Program-made: the position numbers and the translations under genes
DNA from: Prorocentrum cordatum
Taxonomy: Eukaryota > Sar > Dinophyceae > Prorocentrales > Prorocentraceae
Direction: 5' to 3'
Length of the DNA stretch: 64,000 nucleotides
NCBI GenBank assembly: GCA_963575745.1
Contig: CAUYUJ010015826.1
Span: 943,930-1,007,929, forward strand
Part shown: positions 43,125 to 52,104 of the stretch, one piece after another
Layout: each line of letters starts with the position of its first letter
Numbering within the stretch: the first letter of the stretch is position 1
Notes under the pieces: generated by a model
What the model was told of the DNA's origin: nothing
The model's input: only the letters and a program-made list of their open reading frames with translations
The model's database searches: none

Positions 43125-44305
43125 ACAGAAGCAAGCCCAAGAATGCAGGCACGGGCGTCCACACGTGGCGCTGTCAACATTACGGGTGTAAAAAAGACCC
43201 CATGTGCGCAATGGTACTGCAAGCATTGCATGAAGTCGCGGGGGGAGCAAGGCCGAGGCGAAGATGAGAGTGTTTCGCCTGGGAAGCATACGACAGCCCA
43301 CCTGGGCTGGCACCGCGGGCGGCGGGCCTACAGCCCCCGCCGGGAGTCACGAACGAGGAGCTCGAGCTGGCGGGCGAGGAGGTTGACAACCGGGTCACGG
43401 TCGCGAGCAAGCTCGGAGACGGGGCCATGGAGATTAAGTTCAAGTCCATTCGCGAGTAGAAGAAGCCGCTCGCCATGGAGCCGAGAGCGGTGCCTCTGCA
43501 GGTGCAGGCCCAGCAGGCACATCATAAGGTGCAACACATGGAGGCCAATCTCAAGCTCGAGGTGTCCAAGTATGAGCACATCCAGAGCACGCTGCGGGAA
43601 CAGACCATGGTGCAGTCCCTCCCTCACTGAGGAGCTGGAAGAGGCGGACAACGACTACAAGCAGCTGCTGGACAACCTGCACACCAACGTGGTCGGGGCG
43701 CAGGGCGGCCCGGCGCCACGTATCCCACTGTCCAAGCTGTTGGGGGGCGACCTCGCATGCTTTGACCTCGGGGAGTGCGAAACGTTCTTCGGCCTCGTGG
43801 ACCCGACGATGTACGAGATATCGGAGCAGGATTGGCAGGAGGCCACAGCACGCAAGGAGAAGATGCAGAAGGGGATCGCAGACTTGGCGAAGCGGCGCAA
43901 GAGTTCGCGCGGGGCCTCAAGAAGGAGCATGAAGAGCACGTCGAGAGGATCTCCACCAAGAAGCGGAAGACCGAGGAGCAGACCGCCGAGGCGGGAGCCA
44001 GCCAGGCAGGGACCGCCACGGCGTCAGAGGCGACCGCTGGTGGCCCCAGCCCTGGCGTCGCTGCTGGCACTGCCCCTGCGGCGGGCGGCCCAGCCGCTGA
44101 CAGCGACGGCGGCGGCGCAGCCGACCGCGATCGGCCAGGGGCCCCCCAGCCAACGCAGCAGAGCGACGCGCGGCAGGCGGCAAGAGCGGCCCTGGCGGAA
44201 GGCGCCGAGGGAGCACCAGCAGGTGGCAAGGGCTTTGCGGGCAGCGCTGGAGGCGCCGCTGCTGGCCAGCCAGCCACTGGGGATGGACGGTCGGGGGGGT
44301 AGCGG
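43125..44305 (+). pseudogene. Non-LTR retrotransposon A, Cys-rich and coiled-coil N-terminal region
   Basis: Coding-like sequence runs through several frames. Near 43165-43225 are Cys clusters split over two frames (WRCQHYGCKK then PCAQWYCKHCMK), probably a zinc-binding module. Next come NEELELAGEEVDNRVTVASK, then an in-frame TAG (43457-43459), and a helical stretch with QAQQAHHKVQHMEANLKLEV. After a frame change near 43620 the sequence reads TEELEEADNDYKQLLDNLHT and later DLGECETFFGLVDPTMYEIS. After a further change near 43905 it reads EFARGLKKEHEEHVERISTK and then an Ala/Gly-rich linker to 44305. Order and character match the minus-strand relative at 47.6-48.3 kb. Function is inferred only from position ahead of the endonuclease. 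Multiple lesions make it non-functional. Confidence 0.6.
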
Positions 44306-44639
44306 ATTTTGGGCGGGCGGGGGAAATTTGATGGCCACTGGTGGCGTTGAGGCCTGGGCCGCGCGTCAGGTGCGGGAGGGAGCTCCTTTCGGCACGCCAC
44401 CTGGTATTTTCTTTCTCCCCTCGCCACTGTCCACGCCGCTACCGCCGCTTGGCCGCCCCCCCTGTTTCTTTCCCAAGCAGGGGCCTGCATGTCCTGCTGG
44501 GGGGCCGCAGCTGCCGCGGCATTTATGTTTGAGCAAGACACAGTCCAAGAAGCTTGCGCGCCAGCAGAGCGCGTGCGTTCCCAGGGCTGGCCAGGGGGGA
44601 GTTTTTTTTCTCGGTCGAAACACGCGGCGCGACGTGCTG

Positions 44640-45130
44640 GAAGTCGGTGGCACGGTATCTTGAAGGAGAATGCCAGTCTAGCGTACGTAGCTATGCTGCA
44701 AGAGATCGCTGTGGAGCCTAGCGAGCGGCAAGAGCGCGAGCAAACACATCGGGGGCTAGGCTGGAACGCTGGCCTGCCCCCATCCGTAGTCACTGACGCA
44801 GGCGGCCTGTCGTCGGGAGTAGCAGTTGCGCGGTTCATCGGCATGGGCGCGCCGCCAACGGCTGCGCGCGACCTGCCAGCTCCTCATCGTCAGGCGCTGC
44901 GGTGGATCAATACCTTTGCCCCGGGCGGGTTCATCCTGGGCTCGGTTTACCTTCTCGACGCCGACCCGCTAGGACCAGAGGGAAGTCAAATACTCAGTCG
45001 TCTTGGGGGACCTTTCCACAGTTGGGGCCCCTTCGTCTTGGGGGGAGATTGGGATGCGGGGCCTGACATGTTCAAGGGGCAGGTTGACGACTTGTACGGC
45101 TATTGGACTGGCCAGTGGACCCCATCCTGA
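44640..45130 (+). pseudogene. Non-LTR retrotransposon A, endonuclease domain remnant
   Basis: An apurinic-type endonuclease (exonuclease-endonuclease-phosphatase fold), which in such elements nicks target DNA to prime reverse transcription. Visible motifs are AYVAMLQEIAVEP (catalytic Glu codon at 44702-44704), GGLSSGVAVA, the strand-forming PGGFILGSVYLLDAD, and FVLGGDWDAGPDMF, where the usual GD(W/F)N has become GDWD. The frame stops at 45130, and the C-terminal part carrying the D-Y and SDH motifs is missing, because reverse-transcriptase sequence follows within about 40 bp in another frame. The domain is therefore truncated by a deletion. Confidence 0.7.
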
Positions 45131-45134
45131 GGCG

Positions 45135-45960
45135 GCTCGGGGCTTTCCCGACCCGGTTGAGTACCTCACCAGCGAGATAGATAAGCAGGAGCAGGATTGC
45201 AGGCTCGAGGACCCCGTGGGCCCCCCGAAATCCCCGGGGCACATCAGATTGGCGGCCAGGAAGTTCAAGAGATATACCGCGCGCGGCATAGACATGCTCA
45301 GGCCCAGGGGCCTCGACAAAGCCACCGACGGGATCCTCGAGGTCTCGGGGGGGCTCTGGTGCTGCATGGAGTGTCTTGGGGCTTCACCCTGTCTCTATGC
45401 AGACCGCGGTCCTCGCGATGCTAAGCAAGCCAGAGGGGGGGGGGTCGACCGATAGGCTTGCCCCCAGCCCCTTGTCAGAGTTTTCTCGAAGCTTGATCGG
45501 CGTGAGATCCGCGCTTGGGAGGCCTCCGTGAACGGGCCCTACAGGCGCGGAGTCTCGGGTAAGAGTTGCGAGAGAGCGGTCCGGGAGCAAAGCCCAGTGG
45601 TCGAACCGCATTGAAGTGCGGGAAGATGCTCGTCAGCGCGCCTCGTGGATGCAACGAAGGCCCACGACGAGGTGAACCGCTGCCTTCTCGCCCGCGCTGC
45701 CGTCGATCATCGATAAAACTTGATTCGGTCGCGGTTGAAGCTGCCCGCCTTTAACGCGGCAAGCGGATCATCAGCATTCTAGGTGCGTGCGCGGAGGTGG
45801 CGGAGGTGGGCCGGGGATGCGGGGGGGGCACTAGCTTGCTCAGCTGCCCGTTGTTAGACCCTCTTGATCTCGCGCGTGAGCATGTCGGCAGCGTTGCCAC
45901 CTGCAGCGCCGTCGACGATGTCACCCTCCAGTCGACAGGTCACTCGTCGCAGGCCGAGGT
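45135..45960 (+). pseudogene. Non-LTR retrotransposon A, reverse transcriptase remnant
   Basis: A frame open to 45455 carries ARKFKRYTARGIDMLRPRGL, the segment preceding the RT fingers. In the next frame MLSKPEGGG (from 45418) and WEASVNGPYRRGVSGKS correspond to the conserved KPxGG and downstream region. RLVDATKAHDEVNRCLLARA (Asp codon at 45648-45650) corresponds to motif A, and AVDDVTLQSTGH (VDD at 45911-45919) to the catalytic motif C. Each lies in a different frame with stops between, so the domain is heavily decayed. Assignment rests on order and spacing of these motifs. The element's 3' end is not definable and meets the opposed element near 45970. Confidence 0.65.
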
Positions 45961-45964
45961 CAGG

Positions 45965-46290
45965 CTGCCGTGATCTGCCACAGGTTGTCCCGCCACAGGT
46001 TGTCCCGCTCGGCAACCTCTAAGTCGAAGGCCTCCTCCGCCACGCGGGGCTTCGCCTTCACCTCCTCGCACTCGGAGTCTTCGCTGACCTCGCCCCGCCG
46101 TCCTCAATGCTCGAGTCGCACTCGCCGAACAAGTCCTCCATCTCGTTCCGCGCCCTGCATTCCTTGGGCAGCTCCGCGCAGCGAGCTGGCTTGCGCTTGG
46201 CGCCCCCTCTCGGATTCGCGCCCCCTTCTGGGGTCGGGGCCGCTTCATCCGCTGCGCGCAGCACCCCGCGCTCGAAACCGCCCACCTGCT
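45965..46290 (-). other. Junction between the two opposed retroelements
   Basis: Minus-strand frames here read KRKPARCAELPKECRARNEM then EDLFGECDSSIEDG in one frame and EEVKAKPRVAEEAFDLEVAE in another. They look protein-like but match neither the endonuclease nor the reverse transcriptase. They may be the N-terminal part of a third element or an unrelated exon. Near 45973-45992 a short duplicated word CCACAGGTTGTCCCG occurs twice in tandem. Confidence 0.3.
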
Positions 46291-47588
46291 TATTGGCTTA
46301 TTCCTTGCTGCGCTGGCTGTTGGGGCCCGCCTTCCTCTTGGGCAGGTCGGGCAGCGAAAAGAGCGGCACTAGCTTGAGGCCCCGCTGGGCTGCGATAAGC
46401 GGATCTCCCCGAAGGTGCAGTCGCACTCCGCAGTGGTCGCTGGGGCATCTTGTCCAAGACCATGCAGAACGTCTCCGAACACACCGCGTAGTCCAACATC
46501 CTGGACGGGCTCCGCGTGCAAGCGCAGCCCGCGTCATCAGGCGCCCCGATGGTCGCGCTGAGCACGCCGAGCCAGCCCATTTGCTGCAGCTCACGGGGCT
46601 CCGCGTTCCAGTCGCCAATCGCCGCCCACGGCCCGTCGCGGCCCCTCGTGATAGCTGCCAGCCTTGCAAGCTTGTTCTGATTCACTTTGCTGCGCACGCC
46701 AACCGATGAAGTCAGACACATGCCCGCCACCAAGATCGACTGCACCCTCCAACGCCAGTGGACGGCGACCATGTCCTGGAAGCCGATGGGCCAAGGACTA
46801 CGCTCCTTCTCGTCGAGCGCCCTCAGCCCGAACATCTGCTCCTTCTTAGCGGCCAGATATTGCAATGTTGCCACTGAAAGATGGGCACGGGCCGCCAGGC
46901 CGATGCCCCCCGCCAGCTCGCTGCGCTGGCGAGCTCGCGAAGGCGACGCCGCCGCCTTCCAGCCCCTGAAATCCAGGTGCTCCAGGGTGTCGTTCGCGCA
47001 GTCTGCCCCGACGTGCGTTTCGGGGAAGATCGCGACGTCGCCCGCGAGCGTGTCGATCTTCTTCTTGAGCCTCGGCCCCCAGGGAGATAGGCTCTGCGTG
47101 AAGATGGGGTGGTTCTTAGGGGCCCGCCGCGCCGCGGCTTCTGCCTGCGCCCTTGGCCCTGCGCGCTTCGATGGCGGCCGCCAGGTCCTTCTTTTCCTTG
47201 CGGTCCTCGCGTCCAGGTCCTCCGCTCCAGGTCGCGCTGGCTGTCCGCCTGGTAGGCTGCCGACGTTGCCCAACTGGCCGCCGCTGGCGGGAGTGCCTGC
47301 AGGTTGAGATGGAGCTTCGGCTGCGGGCGCTGCGTGCGGCTCGCCCCCCGGCGCTGCTCCGTCGACCTTCCTCCTCTTCTTGGTCCAGTCCATGAACTCG
47401 ACCTCCGCTTGCTTCGGCGCCTTGATTGATTCCGCCGCTGCGGCGAAGGCGGCTTTGGCTGCCGCCTTAGCCTGAGTGGCGAACTTCTTTTCGCGCCGCT
47501 CGATCTCCACCTTGTCTTCCTCGCTGACCTCGTCGCTGGCCACCGCGAAGATGTCGCCCAAGTCAACGTCGATCCCCTGGTCCTCCAT
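46290..47588 (-). pseudogene. Non-LTR retrotransposon B, endonuclease region
   Basis: A 432-codon minus-strand frame starts with an acidic segment (MEDQGIDVDLGDIFAVASDE), followed by a helical Ala/Lys-rich stretch and a basic linker. It then enters an endonuclease domain: GDVAIFPETHVGAD (catalytic Glu at residue 190), AGGIGLAARA (226-235), AIGDWNAEPREL (GDWN at 325-328) and SRMLDYAVCSETF (D366). The last catalytic motif, SDHCGVRLHL, is present but in the neighbouring frame (SDH codons at 46433-46441), so one frameshift lies between about 46490 and 46441. All four motifs otherwise survive, making this a younger copy than element A. No reverse-transcriptase sequence follows on this strand. Confidence 0.75.
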
Positions 47589-47599
47589 GAAGTCTGCGA

Positions 47600-48276
47600 T
47601 TGGTAGTTGTGGCCGCTGAGGTTGCGTTGCTCCGCCAACTGCGCCGCCGCCGAGTGGGCGCTGTTGGAGTTATTCCTTGACCTTCGCCTCTGCTGCGACC
47701 ACCTCCGCCGTGCGTTGCTGGAAGTCGAGCTCGGCCTGCTGAAGTTCTGCTCGGAGTCGCCGCCTGGCACTTGTGTACTTGATCTTCGGCTTGCCGTAGC
47801 GCATCTCGAGATCCTGGTAGCGGCTGCTGCTGTGCCGCAGGTAGTCGCGCAGCTTCTGCGAGGAGATGTTCGATCTTGCCCTTGACCGTGTTTTCCGCTA
47901 AGGCTGCTGCCCGCTGAAGCAGTTGAAGTGCGTCATCTCCTCCTGCGTGACCTCCGTCGTTGTCTGGTTTCTTGCGACGCTTCCCAGCCGAGAGGATTGG
48001 TCAACCTCCGCCGTCACGGTCTCCTCCTCCCTGAAGGGAGTTGAAGCTCGCTCCCGCTGGTGGTTCCACCCGCCACCGACTGGCGCCGCACTTGCACTTG
48101 AAGGACGCCTCCGCCAAACGATCCACGAAGAGCAACTTGCCGCACGTTTGGCAATGTGTTTTCTGCCCTCCGCCTCGCTGACCTCCGCGACGCCAGGGCC
48201 AAGTTTGGATCCACGGCTGTCGTTTCCAACCGCCGCCAGAGTCGCCACCGCCGCCGCGAGCACGAGGAGGCGCCAT
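47600..48276 (-). pseudogene. Non-LTR retrotransposon B, Cys-rich and coiled-coil N-terminal region
   Basis: A start ATG at 48276-48274 opens MAPPRARGGGGDSGGGWKRQ and a Cys module HCQTCGKLLFVDRLAEASFK followed by CKCGASRWRV (Cys 42, 45, 61, 63), resembling a small zinc ribbon. After a frame change near 48010 comes FREEETVTAEVDQSSRLGSV, then AALAENTVKGKIEHLLAEAA. In another frame, a heptad-rich coiled coil YTSARRRLRAELQQAELDFQ continues QRTAEVVAAEAKVKE to an in-frame TAA near 47671. The frame then leads directly into the endonuclease frame. This gives the element's domain order: zinc module, coiled coil, acidic spacer, endonuclease. Confidence 0.6.
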
Positions 48277-48419
48277 GGCTGTGATATGGAGTGGCGCTCG
48301 CGCTCCGAAAGGACTGAAGATTGGCTGCGGACTAGCGGCTTCCCTTTTGGCACGGAGGCGCGGGGCCCCCGAAACACAATCATCTTGAGCCGAAATGGGT
48401 ACGGACGACGACGACGACG

Positions 48420-49110
48420 ACGACGAGGTCCCGTGGGAGACTTTTGTGGCACTCTTGGGGCCTCCTGGGAGCTTGCTGGGGGCCTCCTGGAGCCGTTTTG
48501 GGAGCCTCCTCAGGCCTCCCGGGGGCCTGTGGAGGGTTCTTGGAGGCTTCTTTGGCCATGCTAGGGCGCCCCTGGCCCGTCTGACGCCGTCGGAAGCAGG
48601 CTTGGGAGGAGTTGGGTTCCGATTGGGGGCTTCTTCGAGCTTCGGGGCCGTCGTGGAGGCCATCTTGGGCGTCTTGGAGGGCTCTTGGGCCATTTTGGGG
48701 GCCTCTGGGGCCGTCATGGGGCCTGCTTGGAGGCCACCTGGACGATTGGGGGGCGTCGGACGGGCGAAAAGAAAGAAAGTGCAACATCTTCGAAAAACCG
48801 AACGGAAATCCGTATTTTCACGTTTTCGGGCGTTCCCGAAGAATTTCTTAGAGGCCTTCTTGGAGGCCTCTTGTGGGCGTTTTTGGCTACCTTGGGAGGG
48901 TTTGGGTGCATCTCGGCCCGTCTTGAAAACATATTGCGGCCATCGTGGGCTCTCTTGGGGTCCCGAAGATGGTCGAAGAGGTCTGTTGAGGGCACCGGGA
49001 AGAGGGAGTGGGGATCTCCAGATCCATGTTATTTTGGAGCCTTCATGGGGCTCTGACGGTTGCTATGACCGCGTGGTCTGGCCATTGTGGATTTGCCGGA
49101 CGGTTCGTTC
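48420..49110. repeat. CTTGGGGCC-family array with an embedded element copy
   Basis: Units such as GGGGCCTCCTGGGAGC and CTTGGAGGC recur to about 49100. At about 48762-48800 GGCGAAAAGAAAGAAAGTGC echoes the GCGAAAAGGCGAGAAAG landmark of the 430-1190 and 62780-63600 element, so this is a third, more diverged copy. Confidence 0.6.
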
Positions 49111-49175
49111 GTAGAAATACGCGCGCGGAGATGGTATCTAGCATGCGTGTGGCTCTTGTGCCGTTGGCCCGTGTC

Positions 49176-49400
49176 CAGGTCGCCCATGCGGGTGTCTAAC
49201 ATACGGATGTGTCAATGATGTCTCTAGCGAAACGCTTGCTTTGAAGAAGCGGCTCAGGTCGCCCATGCGGGTGTCTAACATACGGATGTGTCAATGATGT
49301 CTCTAGCGAAACGCTTGTTTTGAAGAAGCGGCTCAGGTTGCCCAGGCGGATGACCAACATGAGGATTTGTAGCGGCTGGTTCTGCTGGATTGCCGAGGAT
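49176..49400 (+). repeat. 79 bp tandem repeat
   Basis: CAGGTCGCCCATGCGGGTGT continuing CTAACATACGGATGTGTCAA occurs at 49176 and 49255 with a near-identical 79 bp unit, and a third diverged copy begins at 49334. Confidence 0.9.
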
Positions 49401-49489
49401 ATCTCGAGCGAGGGGCTCGCCTTGCACCGACATGCTTCTTTGCGGGATGTGTTGAGGATGCCTCTCACGAAGCGCAGGTGGGGGCCTTG

Positions 49490-50215
49490 TCGTCGTGTCG
49501 GTGCGTCTCGTTTCGGTTCGGGTTCGCCCCCTGTTCGGTTCGTTTCACATCGGAATTGAATCGGATCTTGACTTTGAGCTGGTTGAACGCCCCGCATATT
49601 TCGATCGCAACCCGCGTTGGGCGAGACATGCGCGTAGGCAGCTTGAGCTCAAGATCCAGATCAGATCGGACAATAGTGGGGTGCCCAAGATGGCTTGATC
49701 CATAACGCAGCAGAGAACAGCAAAGTTCAAGACATAATGGCGCAGCACAGTGCAGCACAGCACGGATGAAGAGCAATTTGTGCCAGGATCGCGGCTCTGG
49801 TCATCTGCGAGGGGCCTTAGCACCTCGGAGTATGGCTCCCTCGTCAAGGGCGCCATGGGGTTTCACGATGGTGAGCCGAAGCGTATGCGGTTCTTCCCAG
49901 TCTTGGTCTGTTTTGTCTCGCTTCGAGCGGTGTCGGTTCGGCGTTCGTCTCGGTTCGTGTTTATTTTTTCGGGTCGTTGTGATGCAGTCCGTCGCGTCTT
50001 GGTTCGCCGCGCCTTGGCGGGTCGAGCACCCCGCGGGGCTCGACTGCAACCAGCTCGAGCTGTGCGTTCAGGCAGCTCCAGCCCAAGACTCAGGTGCGCT
50101 CGGTCAGGATTCTGACGCCAAGATCGACGTAATCAACAATGCAGTACAGCACAGCACAGTTCAACGCGGGAAGGCACATTTGAGTTCACAGCACATCACA
50201 GCACAGCTCTTGGCA
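49490..50215 (+). repeat. Duplicated segment ending in CAGCACA repeats
   Basis: Two successive segments (about 49490-49770 and 49895-50215) share a TTCGGTTCG-rich start, a GAGCTCAAG or CTCGAGCTG middle and an end of GCAGTACAGCACAGCACAG or GCACAGTGCAGCACAGCAC. Divergence is substantial. No gene is called. Confidence 0.5.
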
Positions 50216-50486
50216 CGGTTCATCGCCATCGGTACTTTAAGCATTGCAGTTGCCCGTCGCCCCAAGTTTGGTGTCTCAGAAACGGTTCCATGCTTGACGA
50301 TTCCATACTCCTTTTCCAGGTTCGTGGGTCGATCATGTGGGGCCCTGGGGGGCCCCAAGGCTGTCGATAAGCGATTCTGGATGACAAGTTGGTCCCAGGG
50401 ACGGCGTCGCGAAGCAAGGGGGTCCATGTTATGAAGAATTTTAGCGCCGGGGGACGGAGCGTGTTCACTTACTTTCTTTGCTTCAG
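50215..50486 (+). other. Upstream or intronic region of the channel gene
   Basis: Non-repetitive sequence ending in a polypyrimidine tract and CAG at 50486. It contains no recognisable exon. No TATA or TTTT-box promoter could be assigned. Confidence 0.3.
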
Positions 50487-51583
50487 CCTGGGGTGTACAC
50501 ACCATGCCAGAGTCCAGGATGGCCCTGACCAGGCACGGTGGTGGTGTATGGGTGCTTTTGCGCAAGAAGGAATGCGGAAGTCTGGAGGTCGCCTCTGTGG
50601 AGTTTGGCCGCGACTCCTCGGATAACGATTCGTCCTCGAGTATGGATGCCGCGGCGGTGGCCCACTTCTCCAAGTTCGTGAAGTCCGTCGAAACAACCAT
50701 CCCCGAATGCTTCGTCCCCGAGGTCGGTGACATGATCTTCGTTCACCGCCTGAGGCAGAAGGCTGCTGACTTTTGGGATTGGCTGCAGAACATTGAGCCG
50801 CCCGCCCCCGCTGGGCGCGTCGCTCACTTCACCACGGGCAAGTTCTTCGAAGGGGCGATCACCGTCACCATCATCATCAATTCTGTTTGGATGATGTATG
50901 TTGCCGACGCGAAGATCAAGGATCCGTATCGTGACGACTCCTGGGCGTTTGCTGGCGATTGTGTTTTCCAGGCGATCTACACGATCGAGATGGCGATGAA
51001 GCTCTGGGTGTTTCGTCATTGGTTCTTCTGCAGCGAGTCATGGAGGATCAATGTATTTGAATTGGCATTGGTGGGTTTAGGCTTCCTCTCATTGGTCACA
51101 GCAACAAGTTCGGTTAGCTTCTTGAGAGTGCTCCGTATTCTTGAGATCGGGAGGGCGAGTCGAGTCTTGAGGGCTATGACCCACTTTAAGCATTTGCGAG
51201 CTCTCATGGTTTGCATACAGGGCTCGATATCGAGCCTCATGTGGAGTCTATTTATGGTAATTCTGGTCTACAGCATCTTCGCGCTCTTCCTGGTGCAGAT
51301 CATTACTGGACACCTTATGGAGACAGGTAAGGTTGTGGAGGAGACCTTTTTCTTTGATTCATTCGGATCGATCGCACAGGCAATGTTGACGCTCCATATG
51401 GCATGCACTGGTGGCCTTGGCTGGGAAGTGGCGTACGAACAGATCGAGACGACTGGCGTTATGGGGAGTGTTATATACTTGATCTTCATAGTTTTCGTTA
51501 ATTTCGCTCTCATGAACATTATCCAGCTGCCTGCGGCAAACCCTGCCAACGTGTCAGAACGGCAGCACGACACTCTCCAGTGA
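50487..51583 (+). CDS. Single-domain voltage-gated cation channel, exon or partial gene
   Basis: This is an Ion_trans-type pore-forming subunit that would sit in a membrane and assemble as a tetramer. From the ATG at 50504 the 359-residue frame shows a cytosolic N-terminus (1-112), S1 (about 113-134), S2 (148-170), S3 (183-203), S4 (205-224), S5 (240-268), a pore helix and loop (288-307, ACTGGLGWEV) and S6 (319-340). In S4 every third residue is charged: R208, R211, E214, R217, R220, R223, so a glutamate replaces one gating arginine. The pore loop has TGGLGW where an acidic selectivity residue is often found. After MNII (337-340) homology to a normal S6 ends abruptly with QLPAANPANVSERQ and a stop at 51581-51583. 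This suggests an unrecognised intron donor near 51523 (perhaps a GC donor) and a missing C-terminus. Upstream, CTTACTTTCTTTGCTTCAG ending at 50486 is a good splice acceptor, so the ATG may lie inside an exon; M47 (50642) is another start candidate. Confidence 0.8.
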
Positions 51584-51649
51584 AGTGACTTACTTGAATT
51601 GACGCGGGTCTTCACCCCCCCTTTGTCTGCATTGTCGTTATCCTCTTCC

Positions 51650-51722
51650 GTCCTCTTCCTCTTCCTCCTCCTCATCCTCGTCCTCCTCCTCCTACTCCTC
51701 CTCCTACTCTTGCCTCCTCTGA
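51650..51722 (+). repeat. (CCT)n tract
   Basis: CTTCCTCCTCCTCATCCTCG and CTCCTCCTACTCC runs. It is opposed by the AGG tract at 51917-51985 across about 195 bp of CTTGGAGGC-type repeat. Confidence 0.9.
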
Positions 51723-51916
51723 ATGGCATCTTGGAGGCTTACTTGAGGTTTCTTTGGTGCCTCGTGGAGCCCTCTTGGAGTCTTCTTGGGCGCCTGCTGG
51801 GGGCCCATGGATGGTCCGTTGGGGGCGTCGGAGCCGACTTGGGCGCGCTGGTGCCGCAGAGCTGTCCGAGCTGTCCCGGCCAGGCGTGGTTGAACCATCT
51901 TGGGGATGTTGTAGCC

Positions 51917-51985
51917 TGGAGGAGGAGGAGGAAGAGGGAGGAGGATCAGGAGGAGGAGGAGGAGAAGGTGGAGGAAGAGGAGGTA
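51917..51985 (+). repeat. (AGG)n tract
   Basis: GGAGGAGGAGGAAGAGGGAG and similar, the purine partner of the preceding CCT tract. Confidence 0.9.
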
Positions 51986-52053
51986 TTGAACATTGCCATG
52001 CGACTGGGTGGGGAGCATAGTCGCACGCCTCGCACTCAGGTGTGAGCGTTACC

Positions 52054-52072
52054 GCTGGCACTTGGCTCAAGT
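52054..52072. other. Perfect hairpin GGCACTTG-GCT-CAAGTGCC
   Basis: An 8 bp perfect stem with a 3-base loop lies about 90 bp upstream of the next ATG (52159). The loop side reads TTGGCTCAAG, identical to the last ten bases of the dinoflagellate spliced leader, but the palindrome gives a simpler explanation. Confidence 0.5.
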
Positions 52073-52104
52073 GCCACCTTGCTTTTTCGTGAAAAAGCTT
52101 GTGC

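Noticed and set aside
52054-52072. TTGGCTCAAG, identical to the 3' end of the dinoflagellate spliced leader, ahead of an ATG, as in retroposed mRNA.
   Set aside because: The match is only ten bases, lacks the CCGTAGCCATTT part, and is fully explained as half of a perfect GGCACTTG-GCT-CAAGTGCC palindrome.
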